A stretch of DNA of 7,970 nt from Acidiferrobacter sp. (GCA_002694065.1 NZKZ01000189.1:1-7970), one strand, 5' to 3'. Numbered from the stretch's first letter, positions 1-6,196 are shown. Notes: generated by a model not told the origin, from the sequence alone. Numbers and translations are program-made.

Positions 1-1110
1 TACGAAACGCGAAAGGGATATTGGAAGGGCGGCACCGTCAGTGTGTATGGTTATGGTGGCGGGATCATTCCGCGTTTTTCCGAGGTGGGTCAGCAGTTCC
101 CAGAATCCAAAGAATTCCACACCCTGCGGGTGCAGCCGCCGGCAGGCAATCATTACAGCACCGATATGCTGCGCCAGTTGGCAGACAGTTGGGAAAAGTG
201 GGGCTCCGGTCTTGTGACCTTTCATGGGCAAACGGGCAACATCATGTTTATCGGCGCAACGACCGAGAACACGCAGCACTTTTTCGACGAGATCAACGAT
301 TATGGGTTTGACCTCGGCGGCGCGGGACCTTGCGTGCGGACAGCGATGTCATGCGTCGGCGGCGCACGGTGTGAACAGTCCTGTGCCAATGAGCACAAGA
401 TTCACCGGACCCTGGTCAACAATTTCACAGACGATGTGCATCGGCCGGCGCTTCCCTACAAGTTCAAATTCAAGGTCTCCGGATGCCCGAATGACTGTAT
501 GAATTCGATCGAGCGCGCAGATATGGCGGTGATCGGTACCTGGCGTGACGACATGAAGGTAGACCAGCAGGCCTGGAAGGACTACGTCGCCGAAAAGGGC
601 CGCCAGCACACCATTGACAACATCATTACCCGTTGCCCCACACGGTGCATGAGTCTGAAGGATGACGACTCCCTTGAGATTGACAACCGCAACTGCGTGC
701 GCTGTATGCATTGCCTCAACGTGGTGCCCAAAGCCCTTTCCCCGGGAGAGGACACTGGCGTAACGATCCTGATGGGGGGTAAACGGACCCTCAAAATCGG
801 CGATCTGATGGGCACGGTAATTGTGCCGTTCATGAAGCTCGAGACCGAAGAGGACTACGAGACGATCACCGAGATTGCAGAGAACACAATCGACTTCTGG
901 GCTGAGAATGGTCTGGAGCACGAGCGTTGCGGCGAAATGATTGAGCGCATCGGTCTGGTGAACTTCCTTGAGGGAATTGGTATTGAGGTCGACCCGCACA
1001 TGATTGCCGACCCCAGGCAGTCTTCCTACGTGCGGATGGACGGCTGGGACGAGGAAGCCGTGAAGTGGTTCGAGCGGCAAGCGGAGAGCGCGCAGTCGGC
1101 AGCAGGATGA
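1..1110 (+). CDS. dsrA: Reverse dissimilatory sulfite reductase, alpha subunit (5' partial)
   Basis: This is the alpha subunit of the cytoplasmic DsrAB siroheme sulfite reductase, which in sulfur oxidisers runs from DsrC-bound sulfur towards sulfite. The reading frame is open from base 1, so the gene starts before the window; about 50 N-terminal residues are missing by comparison with A. vinosum DsrA (about 417 residues), and 369 are present. Numbering from base 1, Cys118, Cys124, Cys162 and Cys166 form the C-X5-C...C-X3-C motif that holds the [4Fe-4S] cluster next to siroheme. An inserted ferredoxin domain follows, with Cys212, Cys232, Cys235 and Cys238 as likely ligands; Cys216 is an extra cysteine. 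The C-terminal segment with E-R-C-G-E-M-I-E-R-I is typical of DsrA. The stop is TGA at 1108-1110, and dsrB follows after 62 nt. In the DsrA family the cofactor site on this subunit is structural, and the catalytic heme belongs with DsrB; I infer the same here. Confidence 0.97.
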   Translation, partial: YETRKGYWKGGTVSVYGYGGGIIPRFSEVGQQFPESKEFHTLRVQPPAGNHYSTDMLRQLADSWEKWGSGLVTFHGQTGNIMFIGATTENTQHFFDEINDYGFDLGGAGPCVRTAMSCVGGARCEQSCANEHKIHRTLVNNFTDDVHRPALPYKFKFKVSGCPNDCMNSIERADMAVIGTWRDDMKVDQQAWKDYVAEKGRQHTIDNIITRCPTRCMSLKDDDSLEIDNRNCVRCMHCLNVVPKALSPGEDTGVTILMGGKRTLKIGDLMGTVIVPFMKLETEEDYETITEIAENTIDFWAENGLEHERCGEMIERIGLVNFLEGIGIEVDPHMIADPRQSSYVRMDGWDEEAVKWFERQAESAQSAAG

Positions 1111-1133
1111 TTGGACGGAAAATTTCGTCCGGT
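1110..1133 (+). promoter_or_regulatory. Intercistronic hairpin between dsrA and dsrB
   Basis: Bases 1113-1117 (GGACG) pair with 1126-1130 (CGTCC). The helix continues inward by a G.U pair and an A-U pair around a short A-rich loop, and outward by two G.U pairs and an A-U pair that reaches the last base of the dsrA stop codon. There is no T run after it, so it does not look like an intrinsic terminator. A role in mRNA stability or processing between the two subunit genes is inference only. Confidence 0.45.
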
Positions 1134-1172
1134 GATGAACGCTTACCTAAGAACTTAAGAGAGAGATAAAAG

Positions 1173-2246
1173 ATGGCTAAGGACATGCGGCAGCCAATCG
1201 AGTCGGGTTGTCCCGACGGATTCCAGTACATGCATCCGCTGATGGTCAAGAATTTTGGCCAGTGGCGCTGGCATGATCACCCCCGGCCAGGCGTGCTGCG
1301 CCACGTTGCTGACAGCGGCGATGAAGTCTGGACTGTCAAGGCGGGCACCCAGCGCATTCTGGACGTGTTTACCCTTCGCAAGCTGTGCGACATCGGCGAT
1401 GAATTTGCCGATGGGCACGTACGGTTCACGATCCGCAGCAATATCGAATACATGGTGGCTGAAGAAGCCAAGGTCGAGCCGCTCATCGATGCTCTGGAAG
1501 ATGCGGGATTCGTGGTCGGCGGAACCGCCAACTCGGTTGCCATGATCTCGCATACCCAGGGATGGCTGCACTGCGATATCCCGGGGACTGACGCGTCAGG
1601 CGTGGTCAAGGCAATGATGGATGAACTCATCGATGAGTTCAAAAACTGCAATATGCCGAACCGGGTGCACATTACGACATCGTGCTGCCAGATCAACTGC
1701 GGCGGTCAGGGAGACATCGCGATTAATGTCCAGCACACCAAGCCGCCCAAGATTAACCACGATCTCGTGGCAAATGTGTGTGAGCGCCCGTCTGTGGTAG
1801 CGCGCTGCCCGGTGGCGGCCATCCGGCCGGCGCAGGTAAACGGCAAGCCCACTCTTGAGGTTGATGAGAAAAAATGTATCTGCTGCGGCGCGTGCTATCC
1901 GCCTTGCCCGCCGATGCAAATCAACGATCCTGAGCACAGCAAACTCGCGATCTGGGTGGGCGGCAATCATTCCAACGCGCGCAGCAAGCCGAGTTTCCAG
2001 AAACTGGTGGCTTCAGGCGTCCCAAACAACCCGCCGCGCTGGCCGGAAGCCACGGCGATCGTCAAGCGGATTCTGCAGTCCTATAAAGATGACGCTCGCG
2101 ATTGGGAGCGGATCAATGACTGGATCGACCGCATAGGTTGGCCGCGCTTTTTCGAGATTACGGGACTGCCGTTTACCAAGTTCCACATCGATAACTGGCG
2201 TGGTGCGCGCAAGAGTCTCAACGCCTCAACGCACATCCGGTTTTAG
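1173..2246 (+). CDS. dsrB: Reverse dissimilatory sulfite reductase, beta subunit
   Basis: This is the beta subunit of DsrAB (357 residues, the normal length). It carries the catalytically active siroheme site of the cytoplasmic alpha2-beta2 enzyme in this family. Cys134 (in L-H-C-D-I-P-G) and Cys171, Cys172 and Cys176 (in T-S-C-C-Q-I-N-C-G-G) give the C...C-C-X3-C arrangement that binds the siroheme-coupled [4Fe-4S] cluster. A ferredoxin domain follows, with Cys212 and the C-X2-C-X2-C-X3-C set at Cys235, 238, 241 and 245. The C-terminus (N-A-S-T-H-I-R-F) resembles sulfur-oxidiser DsrB proteins. ATG at 1173 is chosen because it is preceded by a purine-rich GAGAG stretch ending at 1165 and gives the expected N-terminus. 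The gene follows dsrA by 62 nt and precedes dsrE by 9 nt, so all three are almost certainly on one transcript. Confidence 0.98.
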   Translation: MAKDMRQPIESGCPDGFQYMHPLMVKNFGQWRWHDHPRPGVLRHVADSGDEVWTVKAGTQRILDVFTLRKLCDIGDEFADGHVRFTIRSNIEYMVAEEAKVEPLIDALEDAGFVVGGTANSVAMISHTQGWLHCDIPGTDASGVVKAMMDELIDEFKNCNMPNRVHITTSCCQINCGGQGDIAINVQHTKPPKINHDLVANVCERPSVVARCPVAAIRPAQVNGKPTLEVDEKKCICCGACYPPCPPMQINDPEHSKLAIWVGGNHSNARSKPSFQKLVASGVPNNPPRWPEATAIVKRILQSYKDDARDWERINDWIDRIGWPRFFEITGLPFTKFHIDNWRGARKSLNASTHIRF

Positions 2247-2255
2247 GCGATCACG

Positions 2256-2648
2256 ATGAAGTTTTCTGTCATGGTGAACGAAGGGCCGTATACCCATCAG
2301 GCCTCGGACAGCGCCTATCAGTTTATTCGTGCAGCCCTGTCGGCTGGTCACGAGATTTTTCGCGTCTTCTTCTATCATGACGGGGTGAACAACGGCACAC
2401 GACTCACCACGCCCCCCCAGGATGACCGGAACATCGTCAATCGCTGGAGTGAACTCGCGAGCGAGCACGACCTTGATTTGGTGGTCTGTGTGGCAGCGGC
2501 GCAGCGCCGGGGGATAGTTGATCCTGATGAAGCCAAGCGCAACAGCAAGGACGGTGACAATATTGCACCGGGATTCCGCATTTCGGGATTGGGACAGCTG
2601 ATCGAAGCCGGTATCGAGTCCGACCGGCTTCTGGTGTTTGGCGACTAA
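2256..2648 (+). CDS. dsrE: Sulfurtransferase DsrE (TusD-like)
   Basis: This is the active subunit of the cytoplasmic DsrE2F2H2 heterohexamer, which delivers persulfide sulfur to DsrC. It has 130 residues, the same as A. vinosum DsrE. The catalytic cysteine is visible as Cys78 in V-V-C-V-A-A-A-Q-R-R-G, at the same position number as the persulfide-carrying cysteine of the A. vinosum protein. The N-terminus (M-K-F-S-V-M-V-N-E-G-P-Y) and the A-Y-Q-F-I-R-A-A-L helix are typical of the DsrE/TusD fold. The ATG at 2256 lies 9 nt after the dsrB stop, and the only Shine-Dalgarno-like bases (AGG, 2245-2247) overlap that stop, which suggests translational coupling. DsrE together with F and H marks oxidative Dsr systems; the E. 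coli relatives TusBCD act in tRNA thiolation, but the neighbours here exclude that role. Confidence 0.97.
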   Translation: MKFSVMVNEGPYTHQASDSAYQFIRAALSAGHEIFRVFFYHDGVNNGTRLTTPPQDDRNIVNRWSELASEHDLDLVVCVAAAQRRGIVDPDEAKRNSKDGDNIAPGFRISGLGQLIEAGIESDRLLVFGD

Positions 2649-2651
2649 GGG
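2646..2651 (+). promoter_or_regulatory. Ribosome binding site that decides the dsrF start
   Basis: TAAGGG at 2646-2651 includes the dsrE stop codon (TAA, 2646-2648) and lies 7 nt before GTG at 2659. This spacing supports the GTG as the dsrF start, rather than the in-frame TTG at 2638, which lies inside dsrE and upstream of this site. Confidence 0.6.
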
Positions 2652-2658
2652 CCGCCTC

Positions 2659-3066
2659 GTGAGCAAAGCGAAAAAATTTATGTACATCAACCGCCATGCG
2701 CCCTGCGGAACGGTGTATGCCGTCGAGGGCCTGGAAGTGGTGTTGATCGGCGCGGCGTTCGAGCAGGATGTCTGCATGGCCTTTGTTGGCGACGGAGTGT
2801 TTCAGCTCAAGCAGGATCAGGATACTGCGGAGACGGGCATGAAAAATTTCTCGCCTGCCTACCGGGCACTCGGTGACTACGAAGTGAATCGGCTTTACGT
2901 CGAGCGCGAGTCGCTCGAAGAGCGCGGACTAACAGAAGACGATCTGATGCCGCTGACCTGGGAAGATGAAGACGATGACTGGGCCGAGAAGCCGTCCATT
3001 CATATTGTCGATCGGGCGCAGCTTTCTGATCTGATAGAAGAACAGGATATCCTGCTGAATTTTTAA
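2659..3066 (+). CDS. dsrF: DsrF subunit of the DsrEFH sulfurtransferase (TusC-like)
   Basis: DsrF is a structural partner in the cytoplasmic DsrEFH heterohexamer and has the same fold as DsrE. With a GTG start at 2659 the product has 135 residues, essentially the length of A. vinosum DsrF (136), and begins M-S-K-A-K-K-F-M-Y-I-N-R. The TTG at 2638 would add seven residues overlapping dsrE and has no ribosome binding site of its own. Family landmarks include G-T-V-Y-A, E-V-V-L-I-G-A-A-F, M-K-N-F-S-P-A-Y-R-A-L-G-D-Y and the acidic T-W-E-D-E-D-D-D-W-A-E-K-P-S segment near the C-terminus. Two cysteines are present (Cys16 and Cys39). To my knowledge DsrF has no conserved catalytic cysteine, so I assign these no role. 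The gene lies 10 nt after dsrE and 11 nt before dsrH. Confidence 0.95.
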   Translation: MSKAKKFMYINRHAPCGTVYAVEGLEVVLIGAAFEQDVCMAFVGDGVFQLKQDQDTAETGMKNFSPAYRALGDYEVNRLYVERESLEERGLTEDDLMPLTWEDEDDDWAEKPSIHIVDRAQLSDLIEEQDILLNF

Positions 3067-3077
3067 CGCTCCATACC

Positions 3078-3380
3078 ATGCTGCATACCGTCAACAAATC
3101 TCCGTTTGAGTCCTCAAGTCTCAAGACCTGTCTGTCGCTGGCACGCAGCGGCAGTGATGTACTCTTGATTGAAGACGGGGTGTACGGTGCGCTGGCAAAA
3201 AGTGCACATGCGCCGCTGGTGACTGAAGCGCTTGAGGCAGTGCGCGTGTATGCACTGGAACCAGATCTTAAGGCTCGGGGATTGTCTGGCGACAGACTCC
3301 TACCGGGCATCGAGGTAGTGGGCTACGACGGGTTTGTCGACCTGGCTTGTGCCAACGACAAGATCCAGAATTGGCTCTGA
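3078..3380 (+). CDS. dsrH: DsrH subunit of the DsrEFH sulfurtransferase (TusB-like)
   Basis: DsrH is the third subunit of the cytoplasmic DsrEFH complex (100 residues, close to the 102 of A. vinosum). It opens with L-H-T-V-N-K-S-P-F-E and carries Cys18 in L-K-T-C-L, equivalent to the conserved Cys20 of the A. vinosum protein, which has two more N-terminal residues. The motifs D-V-L-L-I-E-D-G-V-Y-G-A-L and P-D-L-K-A-R-G are diagnostic of DsrH/TusB, and the end N-W-L matches the family's W-L terminus. ATG at 3078 is the only reasonable start. It has no clear Shine-Dalgarno sequence, so translation probably depends on dsrF, 11 nt upstream. A TGA stop at 3378-3380 is followed by a 39-nt AT-rich gap before dsrC. 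Confidence 0.96.
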   Translation: MLHTVNKSPFESSSLKTCLSLARSGSDVLLIEDGVYGALAKSAHAPLVTEALEAVRVYALEPDLKARGLSGDRLLPGIEVVGYDGFVDLACANDKIQNWL

Positions 3381-3407
3381 CTTAATTGTTTTTGTTTTTA
3401 ATGGAAC

Positions 3408-3413
3408 AGGAGG
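3408..3413 (+). promoter_or_regulatory. Strong ribosome binding site for dsrC
   Basis: AGGAGG, a full consensus Shine-Dalgarno sequence, lies 6 nt before the dsrC ATG. It is the best ribosome binding site in the window and sits at the end of a T-rich, probably unstructured leader (3381-3402). This fits the need for DsrC in excess over the enzymes it serves (inference). Confidence 0.85.
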
Positions 3414-3419
3414 CCGAAA

Positions 3420-3752
3420 ATGGCATTTGAATTGAACGGCAAGACCTACGAAACGGACGAGGAAGGATATCTCGCCAACCTCGGTGAATGGGACAGCGAC
3501 GTCGCTGCCTACATGGCTAAGGAAGATGACTGCGATCTCAGCGAGAACCACTGGGAAGTGATCAACTTTCTTCGCGAATACTATGATGAATACCAGATCG
3601 CTCCGGCGGTGCGGGTGTTGACCAAGGCCATCGGGAAGAAACTCGGCAAAGACAAGGGCAACAGCAAGTACCTTTACGAACTCTTTCCGTATGGGCCCGC
3701 CAAGCAGGCATGTAAATATGCCGGTCTGCCCAAGCCCACGGGTTGCGTCTGA
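3420..3752 (+). CDS. dsrC: Sulfur carrier protein DsrC
   Basis: DsrC is the small soluble protein that carries substrate sulfur between DsrEFH, DsrAB and the membrane DsrMKJOP complex. It has 110 residues, the usual size, and starts M-A-F-E-L-N-G-K-T-Y. Its flexible C-terminal arm holds the two redox cysteines Cys98 and Cys109 in a C-X10-C arrangement, with Cys109 penultimate. Both are required in true DsrC and separate it from TusE-type relatives, which keep only the last one. E-N-H-W-E-V-I-N-F-L-R-E-Y-Y and the segment L-Y-E-L-F-P-Y-G-P-A-K-Q-A-C are classic family motifs. In A. vinosum, DsrE Cys78 persulfide donates sulfur to the last cysteine; both partners are intact here. The gene has its own consensus ribosome binding site and is followed by GC-rich hairpins, a layout that could allow higher expression than its neighbours. 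Confidence 0.98.
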   Translation: MAFELNGKTYETDEEGYLANLGEWDSDVAAYMAKEDDCDLSENHWEVINFLREYYDEYQIAPAVRVLTKAIGKKLGKDKGNSKYLYELFPYGPAKQACKYAGLPKPTGCV

Positions 3753-3777
3753 CAGTCTTCTTCAGGGCAGAGTATTT

Positions 3778-3796
3778 GCGCCGGCCTAGCCGGCGC
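3778..3796 (+). repeat. GC-rich perfect inverted repeat downstream of dsrC
   Basis: An 8-bp perfect stem (3778-3785 with 3789-3796, GCGCCGGC against GCCGGCGC) is closed by a 3-nt loop. It begins 25 nt after the dsrC stop. No T run follows on either strand, so it is not a typical intrinsic terminator. It could stabilise the 3' end of dsrC-containing transcripts or mark a processing or attenuation point (inference). Confidence 0.6.
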
Positions 3797-3825
3797 CTGA
3801 GCATGAGCACCGAGCACAGGATCGC

Positions 3826-3847
3826 CGCCGGCCAGTGCCGGCCGGCG
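3826..3847 (+). repeat. Second GC-rich inverted repeat just upstream of dsrM
   Basis: An 8-bp stem (3826-3833, CGCCGGCC, with 3840-3847, GGCCGGCG) encloses a 6-nt loop; a 6-bp alternative with a 4-nt loop is also possible. It shares the GCCGGC core with the first hairpin. The GTG triplet at 3835-3837, a possible but less likely dsrM start, lies in its loop. No T run follows. Confidence 0.55.
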
Positions 3848-3870
3848 CGGTTCTTCCAGGCAGGATTCCC

Positions 3871-4620
3871 TTGGTACTAGGTACTATCTTCGCCGGGTTG
3901 TTTTATTTCGCGACCGCCGTATTTCTGGTGGGGGTAGGCGCCCGTGTGGCGCGCTATGCGCGTACGCCCGCTCCGCTTGTGATTCCCACTACCCCTGCAC
4001 CCACCACCCATGCCGGTGTTTTCGCCCGGATGTTCCGCGAAGTCGTCTTTTTTGAGAGCCTGTTTAAAGGCAGCAAGTGGAGTTGGCTTTTCGGATGGCT
4101 TTTTCATTTCGGCATGCTGATCGTGCTCGCGCAACACTTTCGATATTTCACCCAGCCCGTCTGGTCGTGGGTGGTGATGATTCAGTGGGTAGGCTCATAT
4201 GCCAGTTTTGCGATGTTTGCCGGCCTGGTCGGGTTATGGGCGCGCCGCGTTCTGGTCGACCGCATTCGCTATATCAGTGCACCTTCGGATCACCTGATGC
4301 TGGCGTTGCTTTTGGCGATTGCGGGCTCAGGGTTGGTGATGAAACATAGTGCACATACCGACATCGTCTCGCTCAAGGCGTTCTCCCTGGGACTGGTGTC
4401 GTTTGACTGGCAGCCCTTGCCCGCGGATGCGCCGTTGCTTGTCCACCTCTCGCTGGTGATTATCCTGATGCTGATTTTTCCCTTCAGCAAGCTGCTGCAC
4501 GCGCCCGGGGTATTTTTCAGCCCGACGCGAAATATGCGGGACAACCCGCGCGAGCACCGTCACGTTGCGCCGTGGGCAAAAGAGCTGCCTGAGCGCACCG
4601 GTGGCACAGACGGAGCCTAG
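3871..4620 (+). CDS. dsrM: Membrane heme b protein DsrM (NarI-like)
   Basis: DsrM is the cytochrome b subunit of the DsrMKJOP complex in the cytoplasmic membrane, linking DsrK to quinones and the periplasmic subunits. About five membrane segments are visible, near residues 4-24, 72-93, 101-123, 141-157 and 189-205. His79 and His89 are ten apart, and His192 and His210 eighteen apart, exactly the spacing of the four heme b ligands of E. coli NarI (56/66 and 187/205). T-P-A-P-L-V-I-P-T-T-P-A-P after the first helix and F-P-F-S-K-L-L-H-A-P-G near the end are typical of DsrM. I chose TTG at 3871 (249 residues): AGGA lies 5 nt upstream and the first helix then follows directly, as in relatives. GTG at 3835 (261 residues) would add a polar-free extension and sits in a hairpin loop, but cannot be excluded. 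An in-frame stop at 3787 rules out earlier starts. Confidence 0.94.
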   Translation: MVLGTIFAGLFYFATAVFLVGVGARVARYARTPAPLVIPTTPAPTTHAGVFARMFREVVFFESLFKGSKWSWLFGWLFHFGMLIVLAQHFRYFTQPVWSWVVMIQWVGSYASFAMFAGLVGLWARRVLVDRIRYISAPSDHLMLALLLAIAGSGLVMKHSAHTDIVSLKAFSLGLVSFDWQPLPADAPLLVHLSLVIILMLIFPFSKLLHAPGVFFSPTRNMRDNPREHRHVAPWAKELPERTGGTDGA

Positions 4621-4632
4621 TGCCGCTTTTTT
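4601..4632 (+). terminator. Terminator-like stem and T run at the dsrM-dsrK junction
   Basis: Bases 4601-4607 (GTGGCAC) can pair with 4620-4626 (GTGCCGC) through six Watson-Crick pairs and one G.U pair, around a 12-nt loop. Six T residues (4627-4632) follow immediately. This is the form of an intrinsic terminator, but it overlaps the dsrM stop codon (4618-4620) and ends 3 nt before the dsrK ATG, inside an operon whose products work together. Ribosomes finishing dsrM would cover the stem, so at most partial, translation-dependent attenuation is likely. The 12-nt loop is long for a strong terminator. Confidence 0.35.
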
Positions 4633-4635
4633 ATC

Positions 4636-6132
4636 ATGGCTAAACCAGAATTCGACGCACCGGCTTTGGAAGACTGGCTGAGCACGCCTGCCGTGCAGCC
4701 TGATGCGATGGCGCATAGTCGGCCTTTCGTTGCCAAACCGGAGCATCAGTCACCTCTTGGCTTCCCGGGTGAACTGGTGGAGAACTGGCAGGACGTTGCG
4801 CTCAGCAAGATGGACGAACTGCTGGGGCGGTACCGGTCTTTGCAGGTGTTCATGGATGCCTGCGTCAAGTGCGGCGCGTGTACCGACAAGTGTCACTATT
4901 ACCTCGGCACGGGAGATCCCAAGAACATGCCGGTGGCGCGCCAGGATCTCATGCGCAAAGTCTATCGGCGCTACTTTACGACGGCCGGCAAATGGTTTCC
5001 GAAACTGGTTGGCGCGGTTGAGCTGACAGAAGAAGTCATTAACGACTGGTACAGCTACTACCACCAATGCTCGGAGTGCCGACGTTGCTCGGTGTATTGC
5101 CCGTACGGCATTGATACCGCAGAAATCACCATGGCCGGTCGGGAGATTCTTGCCTCAATCGGGGTGGGTCAGAAGTATTCGAATGAGATCATCGGCAAGG
5201 TCCATACCATTGGAAACAACCTCGGCCTGCCGGAGCCCGCGCTCGCCGATACGCTAGAGGGTCTTGAAGAAGAGATTGAAGAGGACATCAATGTTCCGGT
5301 GAAACTCCCGTTGGACCAGGAGGGCGCCGACGTCCTGCTGGTCACCCCCTCGGCCGATTTTTTTGCTGAGCCTCACGTTGACGGTCTGATTGGTTATGCC
5401 AAGGTGTTCCATCAGGCGGGTATCAGCTGGACGCTGAGCTCGTACGCTTCTGAGGCGGCCAACTTTGGCATCTTTATCGGCAATTACGAGAATATGCAGA
5501 AGGTGGCGCAGCGTATCCGCCAGGCTGCCCTTGATCTTGGGGTCAAGCGGATTGTCGTGGGAGAGTGCGGCCACGCGTGGCGTGTGGCCTACAGTTTCTG
5601 GAATACGCTCATCGGGCCTTTTGATTTCCTTGATCCGGCTTATCCGGTGCCGCAGCATATCTGTGAGTTCACGCATGACCTTAACCAGCGCGGGGTATTG
5701 AAATTCGACCCCGAGGCGAACGATGACAAGGTCGTCACCTTCCATGATTCCTGTAACGTTTCCAGAGGATCACGCCTGGGCGATACACCGGGCGGGCAGT
5801 TCACGATACCCCGTGACTTGATTCGTGCGGCCTGTACACACTTCGTGGACATGGCACCTGACACGATTCATGAGCACACCTTCTGCTGCGGCGGCGGCGG
5901 CGGATTGCTGACGGATGACCTGATTGAGCTCAGGGTGAAGGGTGCTTTGCCCCGCGCCCAGGCGCTGCAGCAGGTAATTGAGCAGCACGGCGTCACTCAC
6001 ATGGCGGCGATCTGCGCCATCTGTAAGAGCCAGTTCACCAAGGTGTTGCCGCAGTACGGAATGGGCATGGATATGATCATCAGCGTACACCAGTTGGTGG
6101 GGGATGCGCTGGTATTTGGTAACGAGCACTGA
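4636..6132 (+). CDS. dsrK: Iron-sulfur protein DsrK (HdrD-like) of the DsrMKJOP complex
   Basis: DsrK is the cytoplasm-facing catalytic subunit of the membrane complex, thought to act on DsrC disulfide or trisulfide as HdrD acts on heterodisulfide. It has 498 residues with no predicted membrane segment. Two ferredoxin-type [4Fe-4S] motifs, C-X2-C-X2-C-X3-C, are at Cys76/79/82/86 and Cys145/148/151/155 (the second followed by Pro). The C-terminal half holds a CCG-type motif for a special [4Fe-4S] cluster: Cys373 (H-D-S-C-N), Cys417-Cys418 (F-C-C-G-G-G-G-G) and Cys460/Cys463 (C-A-I-C-K). Cys311 in G-E-C-G-H-A-W marks what remains of a first CCG repeat. An acidic linker (E-E-E-I-E-E-D) lies near residues 210-220. 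ATG at 4636 is the only start after an in-frame stop at 4618. No Shine-Dalgarno sequence is near, so coupling to dsrM (15 nt upstream) is likely. Confidence 0.97.
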   Translation: MAKPEFDAPALEDWLSTPAVQPDAMAHSRPFVAKPEHQSPLGFPGELVENWQDVALSKMDELLGRYRSLQVFMDACVKCGACTDKCHYYLGTGDPKNMPVARQDLMRKVYRRYFTTAGKWFPKLVGAVELTEEVINDWYSYYHQCSECRRCSVYCPYGIDTAEITMAGREILASIGVGQKYSNEIIGKVHTIGNNLGLPEPALADTLEGLEEEIEEDINVPVKLPLDQEGADVLLVTPSADFFAEPHVDGLIGYAKVFHQAGISWTLSSYASEAANFGIFIGNYENMQKVAQRIRQAALDLGVKRIVVGECGHAWRVAYSFWNTLIGPFDFLDPAYPVPQHICEFTHDLNQRGVLKFDPEANDDKVVTFHDSCNVSRGSRLGDTPGGQFTIPRDLIRAACTHFVDMAPDTIHEHTFCCGGGGGLLTDDLIELRVKGALPRAQALQQVIEQHGVTHMAAICAICKSQFTKVLPQYGMGMDMIISVHQLVGDALVFGNEH

Positions 6133-6181
6133 ACTGGTCGCATCATACGATCGGATCACAGAACATCAGAGAGCAACAGAC

Positions 6182-6189
6182 GAGAGGAA
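6182..6189 (+). promoter_or_regulatory. Ribosome binding site of dsrL
   Basis: GAGAGGAA lies 7 nt before ATG at 6197 in the 64-nt gap after dsrK. It supports that start, which also gives the expected N-terminus. The rest of the gap (6133-6181) shows no strong hairpin or promoter. Confidence 0.7.
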
Positions 6190-6196
6190 TCGGGCT

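Noticed and set aside
43..45. GTG at 43 as a possible dsrA start
   Set aside because: The frame is open to base 1 and the 14 residues before it (Y-E-T-R-K-G-Y-W-K-G-G...) match conserved DsrA sequence, so the gene is truncated by the window, not started here.
349..1080. Long open frame on the minus strand (243 codons) antisense to dsrA
   Set aside because: It lies wholly opposite a clear dsrA, has no recognisable motif, and is the kind of shadow frame GC-rich coding DNA often produces.
2638..2640. TTG at 2638 as the dsrF start
   Set aside because: It lies inside the end of dsrE and upstream of the TAAGGG site; GTG 2659 has correct spacing and gives the family length.
3371..3402. Possible internal promoter for dsrC (TTTAAT at 3397-3402)
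   Set aside because: No matching -35 hexamer at proper distance, and the predicted start would fall inside the Shine-Dalgarno sequence. A promoter further upstream in dsrH cannot be judged by eye.
3803..3880. Small ATG frame of 25 codons overlapping the dsrM start in another frame, as a leader peptide
   Set aside because: It has no clear ribosome binding site, its sequence has no feature beyond the GC-rich palindrome it crosses, and nothing suggests it is translated.
5254..5745. Minus-strand open frame (163 codons) antisense to dsrK
   Set aside because: No recognisable family, no clear ribosome binding site, and fully inside a well-conserved gene on the other strand.
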